A stretch of 21,730 bases of DNA, from positions 1 through 21,730 of the IMG/VR virus record IMGVR_UViG_3300048029_000153; one strand, 5' to 3'. How positions within the stretch are numbered: position 1 is the first letter of the stretch; each line of letters starts with the position of its first letter. The position numbers were made by a program, and so were the translations under genes. Shown in pieces: positions 1 to 5,872 of the stretch. The notes beneath the pieces are model-generated. The model made no database searches. It saw only the letters and a program-made list of their open reading frames with translations, and was not told the DNA's origin. The stretch comes from a virus.

Positions 1-885
1 CAGCTTAAAGCCGTAGGCCCATCTTCGTGGTGGAAGCTGCCACAAAGTTAAGTCACTTATTGGCGTGGCCTCTATTAGCCGCCCAAGGCTTTCTATCTGA
101 TCGCGTACTGCATCTGAGCCTTCGCGCACATAAACGTCATTCCAATCTTCGCCTTCGTCAAATGGATGAACATATGGCAAACCAGTCTTTTCCGCTCCCT
201 CGATGCCGCTTTTGTCATTATCAGCAGCAACTATAAACTCGCAATTAGGTTTACTTTTTTGCAGCAATTCAGCAACGACAGGTAAATTGTAGGAGCTAAG
301 ACAAAACACAGATGGACGACCTGTTGCCTGACTGACTGAAACGGCTGTCGCCCATCCTTCACATAAATACACAACACCCTTTAATGGCCCGTTGATGGGT
401 AGAAAACAGCCCTTAGTAGGCTTGTCAGGCTCAAATCGCTTTTTCTTACCATCTGGTGGTATTGTCTGTGTGTTTACTTTATTGTTATCTATATCCACGA
501 TTGTGATGATTACGTTGACACCATCGCAAACTACACCCCTTGTTAGCGGCACTTGCTTGCGCTCATGGTAAGGCAATATATTTTGGAAGTCTGATAGATC
601 GCTGCCCACTGCCTTATTTGCTTTTTGACCTGTGGGAATTACCCCATCCGCACGCATGATTTCATAAATCGCAGCCCAATCACCGCACTGCCGACAATTC
701 AATCGAACCTGACTTTGATACTGATTAATCCAAAATCTGTCAGGATCTTTTGGCGTATTTGTACCACAACTTGGACATGCACCATGAAATTCTCCCTTAG
801 ATTTTTCTTTCAGATTATATTGCTGTGCTATGCGGCTTGAGTATTCATCCCAATATAATGTGGGGTATTTACTTTCATCTGCCAT
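1..885 (-). CDS. DNA primase, zinc-ribbon plus TOPRIM (C-terminus outside window)
   Basis: Leftward reading frame open to the left edge; 295 residues are visible. It has a CxxC...CxxC zinc ribbon (C37, C40, C64, C67; CPSCG and CRQCG), as in phage primases that recognise ssDNA template. A TOPRIM domain follows, with its acidic residues visible: E176 in LCEGWATA and the DND pair D222/D224 in VAADNDKSG. The role would be RNA primer synthesis at the phage fork; a fused or adjacent helicase may lie off the left edge. ATG at 885 was chosen because AAGGA lies upstream (about 13 nt away, longer than ideal). The frame stays open to an ATG at 966, adding 27 residues, only 6 nt after the ssb stop but with no ribosome binding site and with the 937-965 hairpin inside it. 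The primase call is strong and the start is uncertain. Confidence 0.85.
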   Translation of the reverse strand, partial: MADESKYPTLYWDEYSSRIAQQYNLKEKSKGEFHGACPSCGTNTPKDPDRFWINQYQSQVRLNCRQCGDWAAIYEIMRADGVIPTGQKANKAVGSDLSDFQNILPYHERKQVPLTRGVVCDGVNVIITIVDIDNNKVNTQTIPPDGKKKRFEPDKPTKGCFLPINGPLKGVVYLCEGWATAVSVSQATGRPSVFCLSSYNLPVVAELLQKSKPNCEFIVAADNDKSGIEGAEKTGLPYVHPFDEGEDWNDVYVREGSDAVRDQIESLGRLIEATPISDLTLWQLPPRRWAYGFKL

Positions 886-936
886 ATCTTGTATAAATTC
901 CTTATATCTGGCGGCTGTCAGGTTTATCGCTCGATT

Positions 937-974
937 TGGCCAGCAGTATCCAACACTGCTGGCCATTTTTATTT
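937..974 (+). terminator. Perfect 11-bp hairpin with T-run, terminator-like on the + strand
   Basis: TGGCCAGCAGT (937-947), a 7-nt loop and ACTGCTGGCCA (955-965) form a perfect inverted repeat. It is followed on the + strand by TTTTTATTT (966-974). This is the textbook shape of an intrinsic terminator for rightward transcription, although the surrounding genes are read leftward. On the - strand no T-run follows the stem, so leftward termination is not expected; there it would be an intercistronic stem-loop between ssb and the primase gene. It could block antisense transcription, act as an mRNA processing or stability element, or be a single-strand initiation hairpin. The structure is certain and its function is not. 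Confidence 0.6.
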
Positions 975-1626
975 AGAAGGGTATTTCATCATCGAAATCG
1001 TCAGTTGCCGCTTGTTGTTGTTCTTTCATTGGCGGCAAACCAAATTCATCTAATGTATCCTCTTTTTTATCTGACTGGATTACTTCTGTTTCGACTGTAT
1101 CGAAGTCATCATCTGTGGAGCCATAGACTGCTTTAGTAACTTGCAGCTTGTCAAGGATAAGTGAAACGCCGCCATTGCCATCAGGATCAGAAACGGGAAA
1201 TGCTAGAATGACTGCATTGCCGACTGAGCCGGTGTATAGTCGTTTATTCTCTAGCTCTTTCTTTTGCCCATCTAAGACCAGTGGCGGCTGGTTCATTTCA
1301 CCTTTTTGTGACATGGCGCGTTTTTTTGCAGTGAATGTGACCAAAGCGCCATCTTCTGATTTCTTCATGCCGAATACTTTGCTGAATTTGGTCAGCTTTG
1401 TATTGCGTGTCATGCAGTCTTTGTAGTGTTCCTGCAATTCAAGAAAGATGCGTTTGCCTTCTTCAGTGCTGACTGTAAAGCCGCATGAATATGCAGCGCC
1501 TTGTGCGGCTGCTGGTGCTGGCTCGCTACGCTTTTCTTGGCTATTATAGCGATATGGCTGGTCTAGCTTAGGCCATGCCAGTAGCGCATCTTTTATCATA
1601 AATTTCTTAAAGTCTGGATTTGCCAT
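973..1626 (-). CDS. Single-stranded DNA-binding protein, T7 gp2.5-like
   Basis: A 217-residue protein ending in an acidic tail with terminal phenylalanine (ATDDFDDEIPF). This is the hallmark C-terminus of SSB proteins, which recruits polymerase, primase and recombination partners. The body lacks a bacterial Ssb signature and is basic and aromatic in its first half, fitting the divergent OB-fold of T7 gp2.5-type phage SSBs. It would coat ssDNA during replication and recombination. The ATG at 1626 follows a strong ribosome binding site (GAAGGAGAAATACG). The gene sits between a RecE-like nuclease (upstream) and the primase (downstream), and hairpins lie on both sides. The family is inferred mostly from the tail and the neighbourhood. 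Confidence 0.8.
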   Translation of the reverse strand: MANPDFKKFMIKDALLAWPKLDQPYRYNSQEKRSEPAPAAAQGAAYSCGFTVSTEEGKRIFLELQEHYKDCMTRNTKLTKFSKVFGMKKSEDGALVTFTAKKRAMSQKGEMNQPPLVLDGQKKELENKRLYTGSVGNAVILAFPVSDPDGNGGVSLILDKLQVTKAVYGSTDDDFDTVETEVIQSDKKEDTLDEFGLPPMKEQQQAATDDFDDEIPF

Positions 1627-1648
1627 CGTATTTCTCCTTCGTGGCTAT

Positions 1649-1665
1649 GTAGGGAACCGCCCTAC
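1649..1665 (-). promoter_or_regulatory. Small intercistronic stem-loop upstream of ssb
   Basis: GTAGGG (1649-1654), a 5-nt loop and CCCTAC (1660-1665) form a perfect 6-bp stem. It overlaps the stop codon of the RecE-like nuclease gene (1662-1664) and lies about 9 nt ahead of the ssb ribosome binding site. No T-run follows, so it is not an intrinsic terminator. It could affect ssb translation or mRNA ends; this is inference from position only. Confidence 0.35.
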
Positions 1666-2432
1666 TCGGTTGTCATCCACTGTGGTGGGTGGATCATAGT
1701 AAAGCGCGGCCAGCCTGTTTCGTAAACATTGGATTGCTTTGCCTTAGCTATTTTCTTAAGCGCGTACATCATGTCCTTTTTGCCTAGTGCAAGTGCTTCT
1801 AGGCTCATGGAGTGCATGTGCGCTTTATATGGTGCGGTTGTGCTAACTGCTAAGAAGATGAAATGCTTTATATCCCAACCGGCGAGTTCTGCCACATAGG
1901 AATAAAAGCAGCCTTGGACATCATAGCGATATTTGTAGCACTCTCTTGTGAAACCATCAGGTGATGGGTCTACGGTTGTTTTAACGTCTGCCATTACATG
2001 ATCTGCTGTATTGTAGCAGTCTGGCCTTGCTTTGAGTTGCAAGCCTGTTTCTGGGCATTTTACAAAGATGCTTTGCTCTTTAAGGGCGTTTGGATGATCT
2101 AGTTGCTTTATGCAGACCGGATCTTGCCGCAGGGCATCAGCTATTGCTTTGGCCTTTCTGTATTCTGGCTCTGGCAGCACAAGCTTATCACCGGCTTCTT
2201 CCTGTGCTATCTTCCACGCATTGCCTCTGCGCGTTTCTGGGCCGCATATGGTGTTAGCGCCGCCTTCTAATGACAGATCATGCACGGCTGTGCCTAATTG
2301 CATTGCTGGCGTTTCTTTGCGCTCTTGGTGATGCCAGTGCCAGACTGATGACATAAGCACAGACTTTACATCAGATGAGCTTATCGCGTCATGTGCGTGA
2401 TATTGTTCATTGGTGAGGTCATCGCGGATCAT
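1662..2432 (-). CDS. PD-(D/E)XK exonuclease, RecE/exonuclease VIII-like
   Basis: A 256-residue protein resembling the nuclease domain of RecE/exonuclease VIII and related phage proteins. The core is visible in order: GTAVHDL (H51), a strand with KARPD (D138), DVKTT (D149, K151), and the downstream helix DVQGCFYSY (Q173, Y177) that follows the PD-(D/E)XK core in RecB-like nucleases. The expected role is 5'-3' resection of dsDNA ends, or DNA trimming, in phage recombination. Usual partners are a single-strand annealing protein and an SSB; the SSB is next door, but no Bet/RecT/Erf-type gene is visible here. The start overlaps the end of the upstream nuclease gene by 14 nt, showing translational coupling. 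Confidence 0.82.
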   Translation of the reverse strand: MIRDDLTNEQYHAHDAISSSDVKSVLMSSVWHWHHQERKETPAMQLGTAVHDLSLEGGANTICGPETRRGNAWKIAQEEAGDKLVLPEPEYRKAKAIADALRQDPVCIKQLDHPNALKEQSIFVKCPETGLQLKARPDCYNTADHVMADVKTTVDPSPDGFTRECYKYRYDVQGCFYSYVAELAGWDIKHFIFLAVSTTAPYKAHMHSMSLEALALGKKDMMYALKKIAKAKQSNVYETGWPRFTMIHPPQWMTTE

Positions 2433-2826
2433 TCATCAATTCCCTACATAGGTAGCAGAAGCCCTCGATGGAAAGCTCTACTAGGATTTTGCCATCGTCT
2501 TGTGTTCCGTACATCTTGGCAATGGCTTCCAAGCTTACGACTGCCCTTGGTTTATATCGGTCATATTTATAGATGACGCAGGGCATTTTGTTTGCAGCGA
2601 TTGCTGCCTTTTCTGATTGCTTCCACCATTCTGGCTTGCATCCAACGCCTGACTTGTAATGCTTGGCCTCGATGGAAAACGGGAACTGCTCATTATCTGG
2701 GATAAGATCACCGCCTTCTGCTGTGCGGTATTGTTCTAGGTTTCTTGAGAAGGTGATGCCTAATTCAAGGAATAGCACCTTTGCCAAGTCTCTTTCCCAT
2801 TTAGCCCCTTTTGAGCGATTAGACAT
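2419..2826 (-). CDS. PD-(D/E)XK endonuclease, Holliday-junction-resolvase-like
   Basis: A 135-residue protein with the compact Hjc-like layout. An N-terminal helix carries SKGAKWERDLAK (E11), then a basic stretch (SRNLEQYR), then GGDL (D40) and the catalytic SIEAKHYKSG (E53, K55), then a helix with WWKQSEKA (Q70). Phage proteins of this shape are resolvases or structure-specific endonucleases. The likely job is resolving branched DNA before packaging, or acting with the neighbouring exonuclease. It overlaps the regulator gene by 8 nt and the exonuclease gene by 14 nt, so all three are on one mRNA. The superfamily is well supported by its residues; exact substrate specificity is inference. Confidence 0.75.
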   Translation of the reverse strand: MSNRSKGAKWERDLAKVLFLELGITFSRNLEQYRTAEGGDLIPDNEQFPFSIEAKHYKSGVGCKPEWWKQSEKAAIAANKMPCVIYKYDRYKPRAVVSLEAIAKMYGTQDDGKILVELSIEGFCYLCRELMNDPR

Positions 2827-2986
2827 CTGCTGATGGTTGCTCTGTATGAACGCCGCGTTTGGCTAAGTAATCGCGCAAAGCATCTTCTACTATTGCAGCC
2901 ATACTGCGGCGTTCTTTTTGCTTAATTATGCGCATTGCTTCTACTAGATCAGGATCAATACGCACTAATAATTGGTGTAATTCCAT
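2819..2986 (-). CDS. Ribbon-helix-helix (Arc/CopG-like) DNA-binding regulator
   Basis: A 55-residue protein with an N-terminal strand (HQLLVRIDPDLV) and two helices ending in AAIVEDALRDYLAKRG, the pattern of Arc/MetJ/CopG dimers that bind palindromic operators through a beta ribbon. The ATG at 2986 was chosen because GGAG sits about 6 nt upstream. Earlier in-frame starts exist (TTG at 3040; ATG 12 nt upstream), but they have weaker signals and would lie in the likely operator. It is the first gene of the leftward replication operon, next to a divergent control region with a palindrome, so autoregulation or an early switch is the simplest role. A toxin-antitoxin antidote is less likely because the next gene is a nuclease of recombination type. 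Confidence 0.72.
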   Translation of the reverse strand: MELHQLLVRIDPDLVEAMRIIKQKERRSMAAIVEDALRDYLAKRGVHTEQPSADV

Positions 2987-3011
2987 AGATAACTCCATTC
3001 TTGCAATCATG

Positions 3012-3061
3012 TTGATATATTTTAATTGACAGTCGGTCAATAGCTATCGTACTGATATATT
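3012..3061. promoter_or_regulatory. Divergent promoter/operator region
   Basis: This lies between the leftward regulator gene and the rightward small-gene cluster. TTGAC (3026-3030) and GTCAA (3036-3040) form an inverted repeat around five bases. Leftward, TTGACC (3040-3035), a 17-nt spacer and TATCAA (3017-3012) give a plausible sigma70-type promoter for the replication operon. Rightward, the extended -10 TGATATATT (3053-3061) lies close to the first rightward gene, and TTGACA (3026-3031) is present but at a poor spacing to it. The palindrome overlaps the leftward -35, so a bound ribbon-helix-helix dimer could repress there. The palindrome is seen directly; promoter use is inferred. Confidence 0.45.
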
Positions 3062-3074
3062 ACAAAGGGAGATA

Positions 3075-3227
3075 ATGATGAATTATTGTAAGGAGTGCGA
3101 AGGCACTGGCAGTGTTTTGCGCATGGGATTTGACAGATCACCTGATGGCGGTGAATTATTGCCGTGTACGGAATGCCAAGATGAAGATGATTATGATTGG
3201 CGTGAGTTAAAAGGGGATGACGAATGA
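3075..3227 (+). CDS. Small zinc-knuckle protein (50 aa)
   Basis: A 50-codon frame starting ATGATG after a strong ribosome binding site (AAAGGGAGATA). It has two CxxC pairs (CKEC at residues 5-8 and CTEC at 31-34) about 22 residues apart, with GTG after the first. This resembles a DnaJ-type zinc repeat or other small treble-clef knuckle. The C-terminus is very acidic (QDEDDYDW...GDDE). It ends in an ATGA overlap with the next gene, supporting real translation. It could be a small regulator or host-takeover protein binding protein or nucleic acid; the function is not known. Confidence 0.65.
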   Translation: MMNYCKECEGTGSVLRMGFDRSPDGGELLPCTECQDEDDYDWRELKGDDE

Positions 3228-3415
3228 CCTTAGCGGAACCAGTATTTATGGCATTTGTTGTGTTCTCATCGCCAGATGAATGTAAGGCATTTGCTGAATA
3301 TTATAACTTGAAGCGGATATTTGAGCCGCAATGTGTAGAAATGGGCGGTGAAGCAGATTATCGTCGGCCTATTCCCAATATAAAACCAAAAGCGAGGCCA
3401 GCAGAAAATGACTAA
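3224..3415 (+). CDS. Hypothetical small phage protein (63 aa)
   Basis: A 63-residue frame joined to the previous gene by ATGA and overlapping the next start by 8 nt. The N-terminal half (FMAFVVFSSPDECKAFAEYY) looks like one strand plus a helix; the C-terminus is basic and proline-rich (RRPIPNIKPKARP). No family is recognised. Its place in a tight cluster of tiny rightward genes suggests an early accessory or host-modulating role, which is inference. Confidence 0.55.
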   Translation: MTLAEPVFMAFVVFSSPDECKAFAEYYNLKRIFEPQCVEMGGEADYRRPIPNIKPKARPAEND

Positions 3416-3575
3416 TATTCTTGATGAATTGGATGAAGTTCTTGCAGAGCTAAAACGCTGTGTAGATAGGAACCGCAACAAAGTTCAGCACGAAGAGAAG
3501 GAGAGGGAGATTGAACCTTACATTAGCAGATCAAGGACATTTAACTTTTCTAAGGGGCGCAGTGGATCGTCTTGA
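3408..3575 (+). CDS. Hypothetical small helical protein (55 aa)
   Basis: A 55-codon frame beginning ATGACTAAT inside the end of the previous gene (8-nt overlap), which supports coupling. The first 38 residues are charged and helical (ILDELDEVLAELKRC), coiled-coil-like; the C-terminal part overlaps the next reading frame and looks less protein-like (SKGRSGSS). No family is recognised. Either this frame or the start of the following gene (TTG at 3511) may be mis-set, because the two overlap by 65 nt. Confidence 0.45.
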   Translation: MTNILDELDEVLAELKRCVDRNRNKVQHEEKEREIEPYISRSRTFNFSKGRSGSS

Positions 3576-3696
3576 GAGGGAAAGCTTCCGATTAGATCCG
3601 CACCCCAATGTAAAACAAGACCTTGACCGCGCTCGACGCGAGTTAAAGGCATTTATATTATCACTGCAAAAAGAGGGAAAGAATATTCATGGATGA
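3511..3696 (+). CDS. Hypothetical small helical protein (61 aa), TTG start
   Basis: A 61-residue frame with no in-frame ATG near its beginning. The TTG at 3511 follows an excellent ribosome binding site (AAGGAGAGGGAGA), so it is taken as the start. A GTG at 3562 preceded by AAGGGG is an alternative that would shrink the overlap with the previous gene to 14 nt. The product is mostly helical and charged (AVDRLERESF, LDRARRELKAFILSLQKEGK) with no recognisable domain. It overlaps the following HTH gene by 8 nt, so it is part of the same translationally coupled cluster. Confidence 0.5.
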   Translation: MNLTLADQGHLTFLRGAVDRLERESFRLDPHPNVKQDLDRARRELKAFILSLQKEGKNIHG

Positions 3697-3997
3697 AAGC
3701 CTGTTAGCCGCCAAAATGAAGGAAATGGCAAAACAAGATATGAAATACGTCAAAGCCAGTGGATCATTTGGCGATAATCCAAATTTCGGTAAAACTAGGC
3801 AATTCCTGCAAAAGCAGAGAATGGGTGGTCATAAGGGCAGACCGAACGGATACAAAGTTAAAATATATGAGCGATTAGAAAAAGGTATGTCTGTGGACGA
3901 TATTGTGGCAGAATTAGGCTGCACCCGTAACATCGTTAATCGCTATCGACGAATGCGGATTGCGGAACAGGATGCCGCGTCCTCCCACGCGGCGTAG
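3689..3997 (+). CDS. Small helix-turn-helix protein (102 aa)
   Basis: Last gene of the rightward cluster. The N-terminal half is charged and low in hydrophobics (GDNPNFGKTRQF, GGHKGRPNGYKVK). Residues ~57-92 read as a Hin/resolvase-like helix-turn-helix: IYERLEKGMSVDDIVAELG, then the recognition helix CTRNIVNRYRRMR. It is therefore probably DNA-binding, perhaps a middle or late regulator. A small-terminase-type role is less likely because the capsid-side genes are far away. A 7-bp hairpin (GCCGCGT/ACGCGGC, 3974-3993) lies inside its last codons, just before the main terminator. No exact family is recognised. Confidence 0.6.
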   Translation: MDESLLAAKMKEMAKQDMKYVKASGSFGDNPNFGKTRQFLQKQRMGGHKGRPNGYKVKIYERLEKGMSVDDIVAELGCTRNIVNRYRRMRIAEQDAASSHAA

Positions 3998-4023
3998 ATG
4001 AGGGGTACTAGGCTCCCCCTCTC

Positions 4024-4063
4024 CCCCGTCACTACACATTTTCTCCGTAGTGGCGGGGTTTTT
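4024..4063 (+). terminator. Intrinsic terminator of the rightward cluster
   Basis: CCCCGTCACTAC (4024-4035) pairs with GTAGTGGCGGGG (4047-4058) as a 12-bp stem with one G-T wobble, an 11-nt loop, and TTTTT at 4059-4063. It lies 26 nt after the last rightward gene and faces the convergent leftward lysis genes. The T-run is only on the + strand, so it ends rightward transcription; no equally good leftward terminator is seen in 3998-4127. Confidence 0.88.
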
Positions 4064-4127
4064 CGTGGGGCCAGCAAGTCCATCACAACCCTGTCACAGT
4101 TTCCTATGAGCCAGCCCCGACTTATGT

Positions 4128-4556
4128 TTATGACCAATCCTTAACGGCAAAGCAAGGACAAGCTTTTCTTGCATATGAATTATGCCCAGATATTTCTTTT
4201 ATGCTTGGAAACTTGCTGCTGTATTCCACAATCAATTCACGCAAAGCTTCTTCTTGCTCTGGTGTAAAATTATCTAAGAAAGCATCATCAGCACAGCCAC
4301 CACGCCCACCTACTAGGCTCACCCCTATGGATGACTTGTTGCGGCCTCTACAGTGCGCCCCAGAGCGCTCTACGGGCCTTCCATAGCCAACAGATCCATC
4401 ACGGTGAATGATTGCATGATAGCCAATGTCAGACCAGTTGCGTTCTTCTACATGCCAGCGCCTAATCTCTGTTACCACATCCTCAACGGGCCGATCAGCA
4501 TACCAGCTTGGATTTGTTGCGGTGCAGTGAATTATAATCTCGTTTATCTCTCTCAT
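4128..4556 (-). CDS. Endolysin: N-acetylmuramoyl-L-alanine amidase, T7-lysozyme-like
   Basis: A 142-residue amidase_2/PGRP-fold zinc amidase that cuts the bond between MurNAc and L-alanine in peptidoglycan. Visible residues match T7 lysozyme: zinc ligands H10 (IIIHCTAT), H125 (SGHNSYAR) and C133 (KACPCF); catalytic Y46 (IGYHAIIHRDG) and K131. The H-K-C spacing (+6, +8) equals that of T7 (H122, K128, C130). There is no signal peptide or anchor, so export depends on the holin gene just upstream, joined by an ATGA overlap. It is the last gene of the late leftward operon. T7 lysozyme also inhibits T7 RNA polymerase, but nothing here shows that role. Confidence 0.93.
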   Translation of the reverse strand: MREINEIIIHCTATNPSWYADRPVEDVVTEIRRWHVEERNWSDIGYHAIIHRDGSVGYGRPVERSGAHCRGRNKSSIGVSLVGGRGGCADDAFLDNFTPEQEEALRELIVEYSSKFPSIKEISGHNSYARKACPCFAVKDWS

Positions 4557-4948
4557 TTGGTTAAGCCTTTCTGCTTTTCATATGTCCTCAGACCGCCAAT
4601 TCCTAACATGCCGCCAAGAACAGTTAAAAGCGTTCCCATATCAAACTCTGGCAAAGGCGGGATTTGGGTGCCAGTTAGCGCAACGACAAAAAGGGCAACA
4701 GGCTGACCAATAAAATGCCAACCAAAAGCAAGCCCACAGACCCAGCCAATGAAAGGACGCCAGCCACCTTTAAAAGTGCTTCCACTTGCTGCCTCTGCTT
4801 GGTTGACCGATATTTGAGCGAGGGCCAAGTCTTGCGCGTGACGCTGTGACATAGTGGCAATTTCGTGCGCGAGTTTTGCTTTCTCGTCGGCATCTGGGAT
4901 AAACTTGTCTAAAAGACCAGTTACGGGTGCTATTAGTTTATCAATCAT
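4553..4948 (-). CDS. Holin, 3TM gene-transfer-agent type
   Basis: A 131-residue protein. It has an amphipathic N-terminus (MIDKLIAPVTGLLDKFIPDADEK), a charged helix (AKLAHEIATMSQRHAQDLALAQ), the motif GGWRPFIGWVCGLAFGW, and hydrophobic segments at about 67-85, 85-95 and 104-118, ending in GLRTYEKQKG. This is the layout of the 3TM holin family of alphaproteobacterial gene-transfer agents and related phages; the protein would open the inner membrane for the endolysin. The ATG at 4948 was chosen because it gives an ATGA junction with the upstream gene and has GGAG just ahead. An ATG at 4966 adds six residues but has no ribosome binding site. Confidence 0.85.
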   Translation of the reverse strand: MIDKLIAPVTGLLDKFIPDADEKAKLAHEIATMSQRHAQDLALAQISVNQAEAASGSTFKGGWRPFIGWVCGLAFGWHFIGQPVALFVVALTGTQIPPLPEFDMGTLLTVLGGMLGIGGLRTYEKQKGLTK

Positions 4949-5133
4949 TTCTCCGATCCCAGCCATACCGCGAATGCACCAGTCATGGCACCCGCAACAA
5001 CACTAATCAGTGCGCTCTGCTGCGTACTAAGATCAGGTTGTGTCAGCGCCCACTCGATGCAGCGTATATACATGATCGTCATAACCAGCATCATCAGACG
5101 CGGCATGATCTTCCAAGCAAGTATCTTTTCCAT
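4945..5133 (-). CDS. Small two-helix membrane protein, possible holin partner
   Basis: A 62-residue protein with two predicted membrane segments (about 10-31, PRLMMLVMTIMYIRCIEWAL, and 40-58, SALISVVAGAMTGAFAVWLG) and short charged ends. It lies directly before the 3TM holin and is joined to it by an ATGA overlap, with AGAGG upstream of its own start. Two-TM proteins at this place are often second holins, antiholins or pinholins. Membrane location is clear; the lysis role is inferred from context. Confidence 0.65.
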   Translation of the reverse strand: MEKILAWKIMPRLMMLVMTIMYIRCIEWALTQPDLSTQQSALISVVAGAMTGAFAVWLGSEK

Positions 5134-5134
5134 G

Positions 5135-5389
5135 TCAAACCTCTATGTTTATCTTGGTTCCTTGCGGCCTGTCAGCATTAGTCTTGCGACCAAACCTATC
5201 ATAAGTTTCGTTTAGATCAAATCTTTGCTTTGCGAGCGCCTCTAGGTGGCTGTGATTGGCCCTATGCTCTTTCTCCGCAAGTTGCTGCGCTAAGTGCGTT
5301 TCTATGCGCTCACGGCTTTGAGTTTGCTGGTGAATGTCTGACTGCACGTTAAATGGCGCAGATCCTATGCCTGATACACCGTCAGCCAT
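5135..5389 (-). CDS. Hypothetical structural or accessory protein (84 aa)
   Basis: An 84-residue soluble protein starting MADGVSGIGSAPF, with a long charged helix (QTQSRERIETHLAQQLAEKEHR...HLEALAKQRFDL) and an extended, positively charged C-terminus (RFGRKTNADRPQGTKI). It starts one base after the stop of the upstream gene (TAAATG) and ends one base before the next ATG, so it is embedded in the lysis-region operon. No family is recognised; coiled-coil virion or assembly factors look like this. Confidence 0.6.
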   Translation of the reverse strand: MADGVSGIGSAPFNVQSDIHQQTQSRERIETHLAQQLAEKEHRANHSHLEALAKQRFDLNETYDRFGRKTNADRPQGTKINIEV

Positions 5390-5872
5390 TTACCACCACC
5401 CTGCGCCTAAACCAGTCAACCATGTGCCGCCGACTATGATAGCTGCCAACATCGCAAGCAGTAATATTAACAGCAGGGTTTCAAAGAATGCCGCTTTGCG
5501 TTCCTGTTGACGATATAGCGTTTCCTCGCGCTCCTTCTTAATCTTGCGCCGTAACTCCACCATTTCTCGCCAAGTGCCATAGCCAAACCTGTTATTCAAA
5601 AGCTGCTGCAAGTCTTTTTCTTGCTCTGCCAGCTTCTTCTGGTGGATAATGATCTGAAGCGCCTCTTGTTCTACAGACCCAGATGAAAAAAGCTTAGTAA
5701 AGATAGGCGGGTTTTTGCGTTGCTGCTCTGCTCTGCCAAGATCCGCTGCGGCTCCGTACCACTTGCCTAGTTGACCAGCTATATCTTCTAATTCTCTACC
5801 CGCATAAACCAGTTTCTTGACCATATTATAACTGGCTGTTGCTGCACTAATTGCTGTGATTGGATCTATCAT
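5390..5872 (-). CDS. Coiled-coil protein with C-terminal membrane anchor (160 aa)
   Basis: The start at ATG 5872 gives an ATGA overlap with the small gene upstream and has GGGGAAAG ahead; a GTG at 5905 would add 11 residues. The N-terminus is alanine-rich and helical (MIDPITAISAATASYNMVKK). Residues ~77-125 are highly charged and coiled-coil-like (HQKKLAEQEKDLQQLLNN, ELRRKIKKEREETLYRQQER). A hydrophobic stretch at about 130-152 (LLLILLLAMLAAIIVGGTWL) ends two short turns from the C-terminus. It would be anchored in the inner membrane with its coiled coil in the cytoplasm or periplasm. No enzyme motif is seen. Spanin-like or DNA-entry roles are possible but unproven. Confidence 0.65.
   Translation of the reverse strand: MIDPITAISAATASYNMVKKLVYAGRELEDIAGQLGKWYGAAADLGRAEQQRKNPPIFTKLFSSGSVEQEALQIIIHQKKLAEQEKDLQQLLNNRFGYGTWREMVELRRKIKKEREETLYRQQERKAAFFETLLLILLLAMLAAIIVGGTWLTGLGAGWW

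Noticed and set aside
886-966. Primase start at ATG 966
   Set aside because: No ribosome binding site, and the first codons consist of one arm and loop of a perfect palindrome; kept only as an alternative because the frame is open.
2819-2986. Toxin-antitoxin pair with the ribbon-helix-helix gene as antitoxin
   Set aside because: The coupled next gene has a clear recombination-type nuclease layout, and no small toxin-like gene (RelE, PIN, HicA type) is adjacent.
3026-3061. Rightward promoter using TTGACA (3026) with TATATT (3056)
   Set aside because: The spacing is 24 nt, too long for one sigma70 promoter; only the extended -10 alone is kept as a weak candidate.
3974-3993. Hairpin GCCGCGT/ACGCGGC as a second terminator
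   Set aside because: It lies inside the HTH gene and is not followed by a T-run; the real terminator is at 4024-4063.
4064-4127. Leftward terminator for the late operon
   Set aside because: No stable stem followed by a T-run on the - strand was found here; none is claimed.
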